Assembly (NCBI RefSeq): GCF_022539315.1
Contig: NC_066336.1
Span: 496,001 to 560,000 of the forward strand
Length of the DNA stretch: 64,000 nt
Origin: Serinus canaria
Taxonomy: Eukaryota; Chordata; Aves; Passeriformes; Fringillidae
Reading direction: 5' to 3'
Below the pieces are notes generated by a model that had not been told where the DNA came from, made no database searches, and saw only the letters and a program-made list of their open reading frames with translations. How positions within the stretch are numbered: the first letter of the stretch is position 1; each line of letters starts with the position of its first letter. Positions 21,633 to 32,070 of the stretch are shown here, piece by piece. The position numbers and the translations under genes are program-made.

Positions 21633-21987
21633 TGTGGAGGTGTTTGAGGGTCCCCAGGACCAGGGAAGAGATGAGAATCTTGACTCCATGTTTCAGAAGG
21701 CTGATTTGTTATTTTATGATGGATATTATATGAAAAGCAAATGATATATTAAAACTACACTAAAGAAAGAGAGAAAGGAGAGGTCAGAAGGCTGGAAAGG
21801 AATGAATAATAAAATCCTGTGACACAGCTGGCTGTCAGTGGTCATCAAGTAAAAACAATTCACATGCTGAGTAAACAATTCTCCAGATCACATTCCAAAG
21901 CAGCAAAACAGAAGAAGCTGAAGCTTCCCAGCTTCTCAGGAGAAAAGATCCTGGCAAAGGGATTTTTCGTAAAATATGTGAATGACA
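21633..21987 (-). mobile_element. Solo LTR, relative of 3155-3540 and 61059-61472
   Basis: On the minus strand it runs from TGTCATTCACAT to the GTGTGG end at 21632/21633. Possible 5-bp duplication GACAG lies at 21627-21631 and 21988-21992. Shares ACTCCATGTTTCAGAAGGCT with the 3.2-kb LTR, and its minus strand has the same lead block of GAAAAATCC, then AGGAT and TCTCCTGAGAAGCTG. The poly(A) signal is decayed (AACAAA). Confidence 0.75.
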
Positions 21988-22270
21988 GACAGACCAGGGG
22001 AGCTCTGAGCTGCTGTGACAGCTCCTCCCCACCGCCCAAACCACGCGCTCATAAAGGATTCTCCACCTCAGGTGCCTTCTCCAAGAGTTAATGAACTCTC
22101 CCTTCCCAGAGCACCAGGGCATGGAGGAGGGGAAGCCAGGGATGCCTGAATTCCCAGGAGGAATCTCCACCAGGGCAGGAGTGCCAGGCAGCAGAGCCAG
22201 CCACACTCCTGGGCCCGGGGTGTGCACACGTGGGGGTTGTGCTCCTCTGCAGAGGCTCAAACAGCTGCCA
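21988..22270. other. Short unique interval
   Basis: Nothing recognised. Confidence 0.4.
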
Positions 22271-22550
22271 AGAGCTACACTACTACTTGGAAAACTAGAA
22301 TAAAATACAGCAAAAATACAACACAGCTACTTGGAAAACTAGAATAAAATACAGCAAAAATACAACACAGCTACTTGGAAAACTAGAATAAAATACAGCA
22401 AAAATATAACACTGCTACTTGGAAAATTAGAATAAAATACAGCAAAATATAACACAGCTACTTGGAAAATTAGAATAAGATACAGCAAAAATATAACACT
22501 GCTACTTGGAAAATTAGAATAAAATACAGCAAAAATAACACAGCAAAAAT
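22271..22550 (+). repeat. Minisatellite, about 44-bp unit, six copies
   Basis: Six units with core GCTACTTGGAAAACTAGAAT followed by AAAATACAGCAAAAATA. Later units share CACTGC and AAAATTAG variants in alternation, suggesting a two-unit duplication step. AT-rich, unlike the GC-rich arrays nearby. Confidence 0.93.
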
Positions 22551-23317
22551 TGGAACACAAATCAGGTTCCTCCGTGAAATGAGTAGGGGAGAAAGGTAAG
22601 CTGAGGCACAGAGCCATGACATGGAGATCTTAGAGCCTGAGAGCTGAAAACAAGTGGCACAGACCAGACAGTTCCACCCAGCTGCAGACAAAATGTCTTT
22701 GCTAAGTGACTTTAAAGCTAATGACATGTGACATGGGAGATCAGGCTGCTCAGCAGGGCAGGACAGCAGAGATAATGATCGTTTGTGAAAACCCAACCTG
22801 GGAGAGGCCAGGGCCACCCAGCAGAAAAGTGACTTTGGCTGGCAAGGGATGGGACAGCCCAGGGAGGTCACGGCATTGCCACTGAGCCAAAGTTGCTCAG
22901 GAAGGAACAACAGAACCAGCACGTCTAGACAGAGGCTGGGCTGGCTCAGGAAAACAAGATTTAGACAGTGAAAAAGTCATTATTTCAAGATGAAACTACA
23001 GATTTCTATCTCAGCTCTCATTTTCTCCGTGTGTGTGATTGTGTGGAACTGACAGAGCTGTGGATTTCTGCAGGCCCTGGGAGCAATTTGCTTAATAAAA
23101 GAGTTTGGGGCAGGGGTCCCAGAGAGTTTGAGCAGGGGCAGTGACGGCCCAGGTCGGCTCTGGACACACCTGGCTGGGACTGGGAGCAGCGCAAGTGCAG
23201 CCCCTGCACTGATAAAGGCCTGGGGAGAGCAGGGAGATCCTCCCTGCATGGAGCCAAACTGGAGAGTTCCTGCAGCAGCCAGAGGGGCCTGGGGAGCACA
23301 GGGAGAGCTCAGAGTGC
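22551..23317. other. Unique sequence, nothing recognised
   Basis: No repeat family or exon recognised. Confidence 0.4.
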
Positions 23318-23836
23318 CAGACTGGGCTGGGCTGGGAGGGACCTTAAACCCCACCCAGTGCCACCCCTGCCATGGCAGGGACACCTCCCACTGTGCCAGG
23401 GACCCCTCCCCCTGTGCCAGGGACCCCTCCCCCTGTGCCAGGGACCCCTCCCCCAGTGCCAGGGACCCCTCCCCCTGTGCCAGGGACCCCTCCCCCAGTG
23501 CCAGGGACCCCTCCCCCTGTGCCAGGGACCCCTCCCACTGTGCCAGGTGCTCCCAGCCCCAATGTCCAGCCTGGCCTTGGGCACTGCCAGGGATCCAGGG
23601 GCAGCCCCAGCTGCTCTGGCAATTCCAGCCCAGCCCCTCCCCACCCTGCCAGGGAACAATTCCCAATTGCCAAGATCCCATCCAGCCCTGCCCTCTGGCA
23701 CTGGCAGCCATTCCCTGGCTCCTGTCCCTCCATCCTTGTCCCCAGTCCCTCTGCAGCTCTCCTGGAGCCCCTTCAGGCCCTGCAGGGGCTCTCAGCTCTC
23801 CCTGGAGCCTTCTCCTCTCCAGGCTGATGGTCCTGG
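23318..23836 (-). mobile_element. CR1 LINE with eight 21-bp units
   Basis: Antisense CR1: CTGGGAGGGACCTTAAACCC, GCCACCCCTGCCATGGCAGG, tandem block 23378-23545, AATGTCCAGCCTGGCCTTGG, continuing to CTGCAGGGGCTCTCAGCTCT and CTTCTCCTCTCCAGGCTGA. The body outside the tandem block closely matches 21005-21445 and 34098-34620. Confidence 0.87.
23378..23545 (-). repeat. 21-bp tandem repeat inside CR1, 8 units
   Basis: Eight antisense units. The interior ones share the CCCCCTGTG form and two carry CCCCCAGTG in alternate positions, a sign of recent local duplication of a two-unit block. Confidence 0.95.
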
Positions 23837-24421
23837 AGTAGCCAAGGATGGAAGAGCCATATGACAGCTTTAAATGCTGAGCCATGAGAACTCATTATTT
23901 CCCCCAGGTTTGCAAAGCTCCCCTCCCTTCCTGGAGCTGCTCTTCCCTGCAAGGGCAGGATTTGTCCTTTAGAGTAGGAGAAAGAAGAGACCTGTTTGAA
24001 AAATTGGTTTTAAGGCTCTTTGGTAATGCTCCATAACTTAAAATACAGAATCAAAGATTCTGTTAAACCAGGTTTTTAAAAAACCCAAAAAACGAAAAAA
24101 CCCCAACTTTTTCTTTGGGAAATTGGATGAAAAAATGTAATTGCAGACCCAAGGGAAAGTTTTACTTCCAGCCTGAGCACTTTCAAAAATGATCATAAAA
24201 ATAATGGTGAATTCTAAGCAAGGCCGCTGCAGGCTGGAAAATGGAAAAGTTTCATTTTAGCACTTTCCAAGGGGACCCATCAAACTCTTCCTGAGCACAG
24301 CCAGCACAAGCCACTTAGGAGGAGAGAGATGGGTTTGCTCCAGGTGTCAATCAGGCACTCGGTGTTTTGCAGCAAAAAGGGGAGTTTTTACTCCATCAAA
24401 TCATCGCAGAATTGCCGGAGC
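23837..24421. other. Unique AT-rich sequence
   Basis: A-rich run near 24070-24110. No element or exon recognised. Confidence 0.4.
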
Positions 24422-25165
24422 CCGCCGGGCTGTGCCCAGGCTCGGGCAGTGCCCAGGGCCGGGCTGTGCCCGCCGGGCTGTGCCCAGGGTCGGGCAGTGC
24501 CCAGGCCCGGGCTGTGCCCAGGGTCGGGCTGTGCCCAGGGCCGGGCTGTGCCCAGGGTCGGGCTGTGCCCAGGGACGGGCTGTGCCCAGGGTCGGGCTGT
24601 GCCCAGGGTCGGGCTGTGCCCAGGGCCGGGCTGTGCCCAGGCTCGGGCTGTGCCCAGGCTCGGGCTGTGCCCAGGGCCGGGCTGTGCCCGCCGGGCTGTG
24701 CCCAGGCCCGGGCTGTGCTCAGGGTCGGGCTGTGCCCAGGGTCGGGCTGTGCCCAGGCTCTGGCAGTGCCCAGGCTCGGGCCGTGCCCAGGGTCGGGCTG
24801 TGCCCAGGCTCGGGCTGTGCCCAGGCTCTGGCAGTGCCCAGGCTCGGGCTGTGCCCAGGGCCGGGCTGTGCCCAGGCTCGGGCAGTGCCCAGGGACGGGC
24901 AGCGCCCAGGCTCGGGCTGTGCCCAGGCTCGGGCAGTGCCCAGGCTCTGGCAGTGCCCAGGGTCAGGCAGTGCCCAGGCTCGGGCTGTGCCCAGGGTCGG
25001 GCAGTGCCCAGGGTCGGGCTGTGCTCAGGGTTGGGCTGTGCCCAGGGTCGGGCTGTGCCCAGGGACGGGCAGTGCCCAGGGCCGGGCTGTGCCCAGGCTC
25101 GGGCAGTGCCCAGGGTCGGGCAGTGCCCGCCGGGCTGTGCCCAGGCTCAGGCAGTGCCCGCACCG
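24422..25165 (+). repeat. Minisatellite, 17-bp unit, about 43 copies
   Basis: Unit GGGCTGTGCCCAGGGTC with variants GGCTC, GGGCC, GGGAC and GGGCAGTG, and occasional short CCCGCC forms. A 17-bp period cycles through all three frames, so each strand-frame repeats every 17 residues ('RAVPRPGLCPGSGCAQG'), explaining three overlapping frames of over 300 codons. It carries many CpGs. Confidence 0.95.
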
Positions 25166-25497
25166 CCCGGCAGGAGGTGGCTCAGATCGGCTCAGGGCCG
25201 GGGATGGAGCTCGCCTTCCCAGCGGCATTCCCGAGCCCTTCCCTGGGCCGGGCACTGCTGGCAGAGGGAGCCGGAGCTTCCTGGGGCATCTCCCCTTCAA
25301 GGGAACGAAAACCACAGCGTCATCGTTTTCGTTTGATAAAGTCGAACACACTTAAGGCGCTTAGGCGTCGATGAGAGGCTTTGATGTGGGAGAGGGCGAT
25401 TAGTGAGTGTCCTTCTGTCGGGGGCCGCTGATGCCGCATAATCCCCGCTAATTCCGTGTCACACTTTGTGGCACTCCGGGCGCACAGCGAGCCTTCC
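25166..25497. promoter_or_regulatory. CpG-rich conserved-looking island between two arrays (candidate)
   Basis: From about 25310 the sequence is complex and CpG-rich, with motifs such as CTTAAGGCGCTTAGGCGTCG, GGGCGATTAGTGAG, GATGCCGCATAATCCCC and GCTAATTCCGTG. It is unlike the tandem arrays on either side. Retained CpGs and homeodomain-type cores suggest a constrained or regulatory element. No exon or TATA box is evident. This is inference only. Confidence 0.3.
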
Positions 25498-25852
25498 TCT
25501 GCCTCTTCCTCTGCCTCTGCCCCTGCTCTGTCCCTGCTCTGCTCTGTCCCTGCTCTGTCCCTGCTCTGTCCCCTCTCTGTCCCTGCTCTTTCCCTGCTCT
25601 GTCCCGCTCTGTCCCTGCTCTGTCCCGCTCTGTCCCTGCTCTGTCCCGCTCTGTCCCGCTCTGTCCCTGCTCTGTCCCTGCTCTGTCCCTGCTCTGCTCT
25701 GTCCCAGTCCTGCTCTGTCCCAGTCCTGCTCTGTCCCAGTCCTGCTCTGTCCGTGCTCTGTCCCTGCTCTGTCCCTGCTCTGTCCGTGCTCTGTCCCTGC
25801 TCTGTCCCTGCTCTGTCCCTGCTCTGTCCCTGCTCTGTCCCTTTCCCTGTCC
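25498..25852 (+). repeat. Minisatellite, 11-bp unit TGTCCCTGCTC
   Basis: About 32 units, with 10-bp (TGTCCCGCTC) and 16-bp (TGTCCCAGTCCTGCTC) length variants clustered in the middle. One strand is almost pure pyrimidine apart from G. Confidence 0.95.
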
Positions 25853-26121
25853 GGAGCCGCTCCTGAGCCAGCGCTGCCGTGATCCCGCCCCAGCCCTGCT
25901 GTCCCTGCCCTGCCCCGTGGAAGGAGGTGACAATCAAATCGTGGCTGTGACATACCGGGCTGAGCTCGAGTGACACGGAGGGGCCGGCACAGCTCCTCTG
26001 CAGCCTATGGAAGAGGCTTTCGTGGCTCTGCAGGGCACAGCCAGAGCAGGCAGGGCTCAGCTCCAGCGTTTCCAGATGGATGTGCCTCAATTTCCCCACC
26101 TGCACAGCAAAGAAGCTCTGA
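25853..26121. other. Short unique interval
   Basis: Nothing recognised. Confidence 0.4.
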
Positions 26122-26405
26122 CAGAATCCTGGAATGATTTGGGCTGGAAGGGATCTTAAATCCCATTCCATGGGAGGGACACTCCCACTGTGCCAGGCTG
26201 CTCCAAGCCCCACTGTCCAGCCTGGCCTCAGGCATTGCCCGGGATCCAGGGGCAGCCCCAGCTGCTCTGGGAATTCCAGCACAGCCCCCACCCTCCCAGG
26301 GAGCAGTTCCTCCCCAAGATCCCACCCAGCCCTGGCCTCTGACTGTGGAAGCCATTCCTTCTTGCCCAAAGTCCCTTTCCAGCCTCTTTTCCATCGGCTT
26401 TCAGA
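26122..26405 (-). mobile_element. CR1 LINE with a single 21-bp unit
   Basis: Antisense CR1: CTGGAATGATTTGGGCTGGA, GGGATCTTAAATCCCATTCC, then one unexpanded GGGACACTCCCACTGTGCC, CTGCTCCAAGCCCCACTGTC, GATCCAGGGGCAGCCCCAGC and so on. It serves as an internal reference for the unexpanded state of the repeat in the other CR1 copies. Confidence 0.8.
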
Positions 26406-28375
26406 TCAGAGCAGTTCATTTCTGCTTCCGAAGTTAAAAGGGAGTTGAAGGAAGCAGCCACAGCGAGCTGTCCCTGCAGCTCCAAGGAGCAAAGGCAGCC
26501 AAAATGAACTCAGGGATTCACATCCCTGCAGTGGAGTCGCTGCTGCAGAGTGAACATCTGGGTTTATTGTCTCACATCACATCACAGAAATCCATTCCCC
26601 ATTAATTTCAAATGAATATTTGAAGAGGTGTTTAGCAGAAAGCAAACCCTGCACTGGAACCTCTGGAGTTACAGGGCTGAGGATCTTTGCTTTCTGTTGA
26701 CAGCTCTGAAAAAACATGGGAAAACTGAACCACAAAGGGCAGCTAGTACTTTTTGGGGAATAGAAAATGGAAAAGATTTCTGCTTCGAGTTTAAAAAAAG
26801 CTATCAGTGATGTGTGGCAGTAAATGAATTACGTGGTCCTTCTCATGCACCCCTAGCTGTGACATGGTTTAAGGAATTCCACATTCTGGAAAGGAATTCC
26901 AAAGCCAGGGATTACTTCACATTCCCAAAGTGATCCCTGTTGCCTGGAAGCCCTGGCTCAGCTCAGAGGGAGGCTGCTGTCACCTTCCCCATGGCGAGCA
27001 CAGACACAGCAAGCCCAGTGAACACCGAAACATTTCCACAGCACTAAATCTGTGCTTTTGTCCCTCCCTAGGGAGGTCCTAGCCCAGCAATGTCCCCGGT
27101 GCTCCGGGCAGGTCAGCTCCCCACTGCAAGTGCCTTTTCCTGGGCGAGGGGGCAGACTCTGAGTGGAGGCGTCTGAAGCGCCAGGAAAGTGCCAGAGAGG
27201 AGGGGAAGGTGTGGGGTACCCTCTGTGGGGTCAGAGACATCAGGTGTCTCTCAAGGAGCTCCCTGGAGTTGTAAAGCAGCCCTGGCCTCCTGTCCCAGCC
27301 CAGCCTGGGGGAGGGCTGCACCTCCAGCGTGAATTTCCCGGCTCTTCAGAGACTGATGTGCCGTGATTGCCTCACTCCCGATCCCACCCCAGCACTAATG
27401 GGGGGAAGATTTAATGCTGTGATATCACTTTAATGTGGAGCCCATAAATAAAGCTCTTCTAACTCCTTCATTACATCTGCATCGTGCCTATTAACCATTC
27501 ATTCCCCACGAGGCTCTGCGCAGTCACAGCCCCATTCCAGAGGGCTTCCCATGCCCCAAACCTGTCTGGGGAAGTGGGGAAAAAAGAGAGGAAGGGAGGT
27601 TTGAGACTGGCTCCAGACCTGGGCATCTCGTAGGGATCCAGTGCATAATCCAGGAACTTCTTGGCACTTGAAAACAAATGTGTCTGGCATTTTATTGTGG
27701 GAAATAAAAGGTTCCATCCGTTCCCTTTCAAGTGGTGCCTGTGGCATCACTTGAAAGCCCCGATGATCCGGGCAGTGCCGTGCATCAGCTGCAGAGCTCC
27801 CTGAGCCCCAAAAGGATCTTTGCATCCTCACCAGAGTACAAGCAGCTCAGTCACTCGGAGCAGATAAAAGCAGCGTGTGCTGCCTGGGTTTGACTCGGGG
27901 GCATTCCAGAGGAGGAGGAGGATTCCTGGTCCCCGCGGATCAGATGGAGTGCTGATAACAGCGATGGGAACGGGACTGTGCTAACAGCTCCTCCGGAGCT
28001 CTTTGTTGTTGGAGCTGAGCGGGGTTTGCTGTGCCCAGAGGTCTCTGTTTTCACACTGGTTTCATTCAGCGTTGCAGGGAACACAAGCCCCACACGGCAG
28101 CTTTGGCTGCGGGGTGTCAGGCTGAGCCGGCCCGGGCTGATGTAATCCGTTAGCACTTGCCAGGCAAAAATACCCTTTCCAAAGGAAAAGAGGTGTCAAA
28201 AGGAGCGGGTGAGAGGCTGGGTGTAAAAATACCAGCGCTCTGACTCTGCCTGAACTTTGCTCCAGTTCTCTGCCATGACAACATCCGGGGGAAATGGGGA
28301 TGAGTCCAGCCAATGCTCCCATGTCCACAAGGGCTCAGGGAGCAGGACCTGGCCAGGCTCTGAGCCAGCACTGTG
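26406..28375. other. Unique sequence; AT-rich motif-dense stretch at 27385-27510
   Basis: 27385-27510 contains GATTTAATGCTGTGATATCA, CTTTAATGTGG, CATAAATAAAGC and CATTACATCTGC, which may be a conserved element. The rest is unremarkable, with no repeat family or exon recognised. Confidence 0.3.
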
Positions 28376-28420
28376 GGTTTGGAATCAGAATTTCCTGAGC
28401 TGGAAGGGACCCACCAGCAC
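28376..28420 (-). mobile_element. Possible CR1 3' end scrap
   Basis: GGAATCAGAATTTCCTGAGC then TGGAAGGGACCCACCAGCAC resembles the antisense CR1 terminus. Too short to be sure. Confidence 0.4.
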
Positions 28421-28529
28421 CCTGGAGCTCCTTCAGCCTCCCCTGGGCAGGGAGATGTTCCAGGCCCTCCTCATTCTCACAGCCCCCATTGGAGCATCCT
28501 CGCTGTGCCTGTCCCCAGCCAAGCTGGGA

Positions 28530-28777
28530 GATGAAGGTGAACCATCAGAGGGATGAAGGAGAACCTTCAGGGGTGAGGATGAATCAGCAGAGGGATGAGG
28601 TGAACCCTCAGTGATGAAGGCAAACCATAAGATGGATGAAGGTGAACCACCAATGGGACGAAGATGAATGATCAGAGGGATGAAGATGAGCCATCAGAAG
28701 AACAAAGATGAAGGATCAGAGGGATGAAGATGAGCCATCAGAAGAACAAAGATGAAGCATCAGAGATGAAGGGGAGC
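28530..28777 (+). repeat. Degenerate 23-bp-type minisatellite (left part)
   Basis: Diverged units around GATGAAGGTGAACCATCAGA, including two near-identical longer blocks ending GAAGAACAAAGATGAAG. The same unit resumes at 29201 beyond an inserted LTR. Confidence 0.85.
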
Positions 28778-29199
28778 TGTAAAGGCCGATCTCTCCGGGG
28801 CCTTTGAGGGTCCATCTGGCTAGGTCTGGACCCTCACCCCTTGCAGCCTTTACAAGGACAAAAGTAGAAGATGTGACGTGCTCCTTCTCTTGGGACCTAA
28901 GTCCTACTTTATTCCTTGACAGGAGTCACTTGGGGTCAAGGTGACGTCCCAGAGGGAAAAGAGAGAGAATGCCTGATGGTGGGAGACCCTGAAACCTGGG
29001 GAACGGGGGTGGAGGAGGAGGACCACAGCCAATGGGATACACGTGAGGAGGGGGCGAGGGGAGGGGGAAACCTGGGACAAATCACTGCCAGTGGGGCTTA
29101 GGGGGGAAAGGGGAGAATGGGACAAACCCTGTGATCAGTGCAAATTGCCAAACACCCAGTGCAGAAACAGCAGCTAAAGAAACCACTCAGTGCAATGCA
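28778..29199 (-). mobile_element. Solo LTR inserted into a minisatellite
   Basis: TG...CA ends (TGTAAAGGCC ... CAGTGCAATGCA on plus). The minus strand carries AATAAA (TTTATT at 28909-28914). Both flanks are the same degenerate minisatellite, so it landed in an existing array. No clear target duplication survives. About 422 bp; family not assigned. Confidence 0.7.
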
Positions 29200-29250
29200 A
29201 GAGGGAACCATCAGAGATGAAGGTGAGCCATCAGAGGGAGGAGGTGAATT
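29200..29250 (+). repeat. Degenerate minisatellite (right part)
   Basis: GGAACCATCAGAGATGAAGG and GAGCCATCAGAGGGAGGAGG continue the units at 28530-28777. Confidence 0.8.
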
Positions 29251-31014
29251 GTGCTCCTCACTCTGTGCAGGCTTTCTGACCACTTGTCCCAGGTAACTCA
29301 GGAGAACCCCATGGGCTTCTCCACAGCCAGAGAGAGCCCAGGCTCAGAGATGGACACAGGGACCCATGGATGGAAGATACAGAGGTTGATGTTTGTAATT
29401 TTAATGTTAAAACCTTGGGTTTGAGCAGGAAGGCAGAATTAATGTATGTCAACCCCCCAAAGCTTCAGCCAACGGGGAATTACACCAAAGGATGGGATGG
29501 TTGTAAACAATTAGGGCCAACGTTCCTACCTAAGCAGCACCACTGGAGCTGGATGCAGTGAATTTCCAGCTGGGAAAAGGGGAGATGGAAAAAAATAGGA
29601 TTCTAAGCACACAGCCAACAGAATTAAACTGAGAATTAATTTCATCCATTATAACTGATTGCTGTAAATTAAAACTAGAAGGAAATAATTGGTAGCATGT
29701 AGCTTTTAGTGTTTCCTCCAGATTAGGGGAATTAGATTTTTTTTATTAGGAGCACTAAACTGCTCTGCCATGCTCCCATGTCTCCAGCAATTCCTGATTC
29801 CTGGTTCCAGCCTGGTGGCACACTGGGCTTTAGGAACAGCAGCATTTCCTTCACTGGGGCCCAAATCCTGAGCCAGTCCTGCAGGGCTGAGCTGGGTTTG
29901 AGGGTTCCCAGGGCACAGGGAGGTGGTCTCTGATCCTGAGATCCTGCTGAGTGGGGTTATCATTCCCACTCTGCTCCCGCCAGAAAGGCTCCTCTGCTCC
30001 TCCTGCTCCTCTGCTGGAGAGGCTCTGCAGCCCCAGGGATGGAGGAACACCCAGGACAGCAATCCCTTGTTCCCAGGGACGAGGAGCAGCTCCTTGGGTT
30101 CTGTTGGTGCTGCAGAGGCTCCTGGCAGCTTGGGGTGGTCGGGAGGGTCCCAGCAGCTCCTTGCTGGTCCCACGGAGCAATCCCAGGAGAACCTTTGCTG
30201 TGCTCTCAGCCTGCACAGAGCAGGCAGGGCTTGTGGATCCCTCCTGCTGGTCCAGCTTCCCTCTGCAAAGTCCCTTCGGGGCTCATTCCTCCCTCCTTCA
30301 ACCCTTCATGTCCAGGAACCCAGAGTATGAAGCTGCCACCCCAGCAGAGAGAGAGAGCAGAGCCTCAGGGGTTAAACTTCCTCCCTCTCCCCTCTCTGGG
30401 GATGTTTCCTACAAGGAGTAAAGCCTTGGAAAGGCCCCACTTGGTGCTGGAGCCAATTTCAGGAAATTGAGATCTGGGCTGGCTGTTCTGTTTTCCTCCG
30501 AGGATATTTTTGTGCATTTATTTAATTAATTCCTTCAGCTTACATAAGGGTAATAAGATTTTTTTTTTTTTTTTTTTGCATGTCTGCAGTGCTCCCTTCC
30601 TCAAGAAGCTCCAACCCCTTTGGCAGGAGCAGGAATAGCCCAGACAGAGCTTGGTGAGGCCGTTCCCACCCAAGCTGAGCACGTGGTGCCTTCCTGGGCC
30701 AGGATCAGAGGCCACCAGCTCCAATTAGACTGCAGGGTGCCCAGGTGACATCATTCCAGCCAGGAATGAGCCATGCACTTGGGTTCTCCACCTTGGACTT
30801 TGCTGAGAGTGCTGAGGGATGCTGGGCGAGTTCAAGGCACCACATTCCCAGCTCCCCTGGTGGGGCTGAGGGAGAGGGAGGAGTGCCACCGACTGCAGTG
30901 TCCCCGCTCGCTGCCCGCAGCTCGCGCGGCGGAAATAGAAACTTCTTGTTTTGTAGTTGGAAACATAAAGGAAAGGGAAAAAGGAGCGGGGAGGGGGTGT
31001 GGAGAGAAGCAACC
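29251..31014. other. Unique sequence; AT-rich block at 29590-29740 and poly(T) at 30559
   Basis: 29590-29740 is AT-rich with GAGAATTAATTTCATCC and GCTGTAAATTAAAAC. A T run lies at about 30560-30577. A small CpG cluster, CTCGCTGCCCGCAGCTCGCG, lies at 30907-30926. Frames at 29850-30470 on both strands show no domain. Confidence 0.3.
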
Positions 31015-31340
31015 TAAAAAAAGGAATTTGCTGAATGGCATTTTGTGCCAGCTCCGTGTTTATAAATAGCCCCAATGACACTGCTCTTTGCACGATGAAT
31101 TTTGGAATATTTCTGATCAGCAAAGAGTTTGAGCTGCACATAACAATAAATGGGGGAAATGTGGATAAATAAAAGGCATTAAAAACCCGTTCTGTGTGGG
31201 ATCAGCAGCACATCTTGAGAACTACATCAAAGGGACTCAATTAGCAGACACATTTTCTAATTACATGTTCCAATTTACAACAAATAGGGGTTTCTAATGA
31301 AGCCTTGATTATTGGTGCAGATGGCGAGGACCGGACCCAG
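31015..31340. promoter_or_regulatory. Candidate conserved non-coding element
   Basis: About 325 bp of complex AT-rich sequence with many homeodomain-type sites (TAATTA at 31258-31263, CAATTAGCAGACAC, CTAATGAAGCC, GATTATTGG), a GTTTATAAATAG block and AACAATAAATGG. It sits next to the small CpG cluster at 30.9 kb and ends just before the ATGG array. The composition is like developmental enhancers, but conservation was not tested. Confidence 0.3.
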
Positions 31341-31505
31341 CGTTCCGCGCTCGCTGCCGCTGCCAAGGCAACACCTGATGCTCCAGACCCAGCTCCTTCT
31401 CCTGCTCTGCCCAGACACCTCCGTTTTCCCAATTCCTTAGGAACTTCCCCGAGCCCAAAGGTACCTGAGTGAGCAGCGGGTGAAAGCAGATGTGGGAAAT
31501 GTCCC

Positions 31506-31910
31506 ATGGATGGATGGACGGACGGACGGATGGATGGATGGATGGATGGATGGATGGATGGATGGATGGATGGATGGATGGATGGATGGGGGATGGATGG
31601 ATGGATGGATGGATGGATGGGGGATGGATGGATGGATGGATGGATGGATGGATGGATGGATGGATGGATGGATGGATGGGGGATGGATGGATGGATGGAT
31701 GGATGGATGGATGGATGGATGGATGGATGGATGGATGGATGGATGGGTGGATGGGTGGCTGGATGGCTGGATGGCTGGAGGGCTGGATGGCTGGCTGGCT
31801 GGATGGCTGGATGGCTGGCTGGATGGCTGGCTGGATGGCTGGGGGATGGCTGGATGGATGGCTGGTGGCTGGCTGGCTGGATGATGGCTGGCTGGCTGGC
31901 TGGGGCTGGA

Positions 31911-31945
<35 letters not shown>

Positions 31946-32070
31946 ATGGCTGGCTGGATGGATGGATGGATGGATGGAGGGATGGATGGATGGAGGGATG
32001 GATGGATGGATGGATGGATGGATGGATGGATGGATGGATGGATGGATGGATGGATGGGTGGCTGGGTGGA
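31506..32070 (+). repeat. (ATGG)n tetranucleotide array with GGCT interruptions
   Basis: About 565 bp. The outer thirds are near-pure GGAT, with GACG units at the left edge and GGGGGAT breaks. The central 31755-31965 alternates GGAT with GGCT. The 12-bp reading period gives 'MDGW' and 'HPSI' frames on the two strands; these are not coding. Confidence 0.97.

Noticed and set aside
24329..25374. Three overlapping plus-strand frames of over 300 codons
   Set aside because: All arise from a 17-bp repeat that cycles through the three frames; identical repeating peptides appear in each.
28530..28777. CRISPR-like array of spaced repeats
   Set aside because: Units are contiguous and diverged with no constant repeat/unique spacer structure, and the genome is vertebrate.
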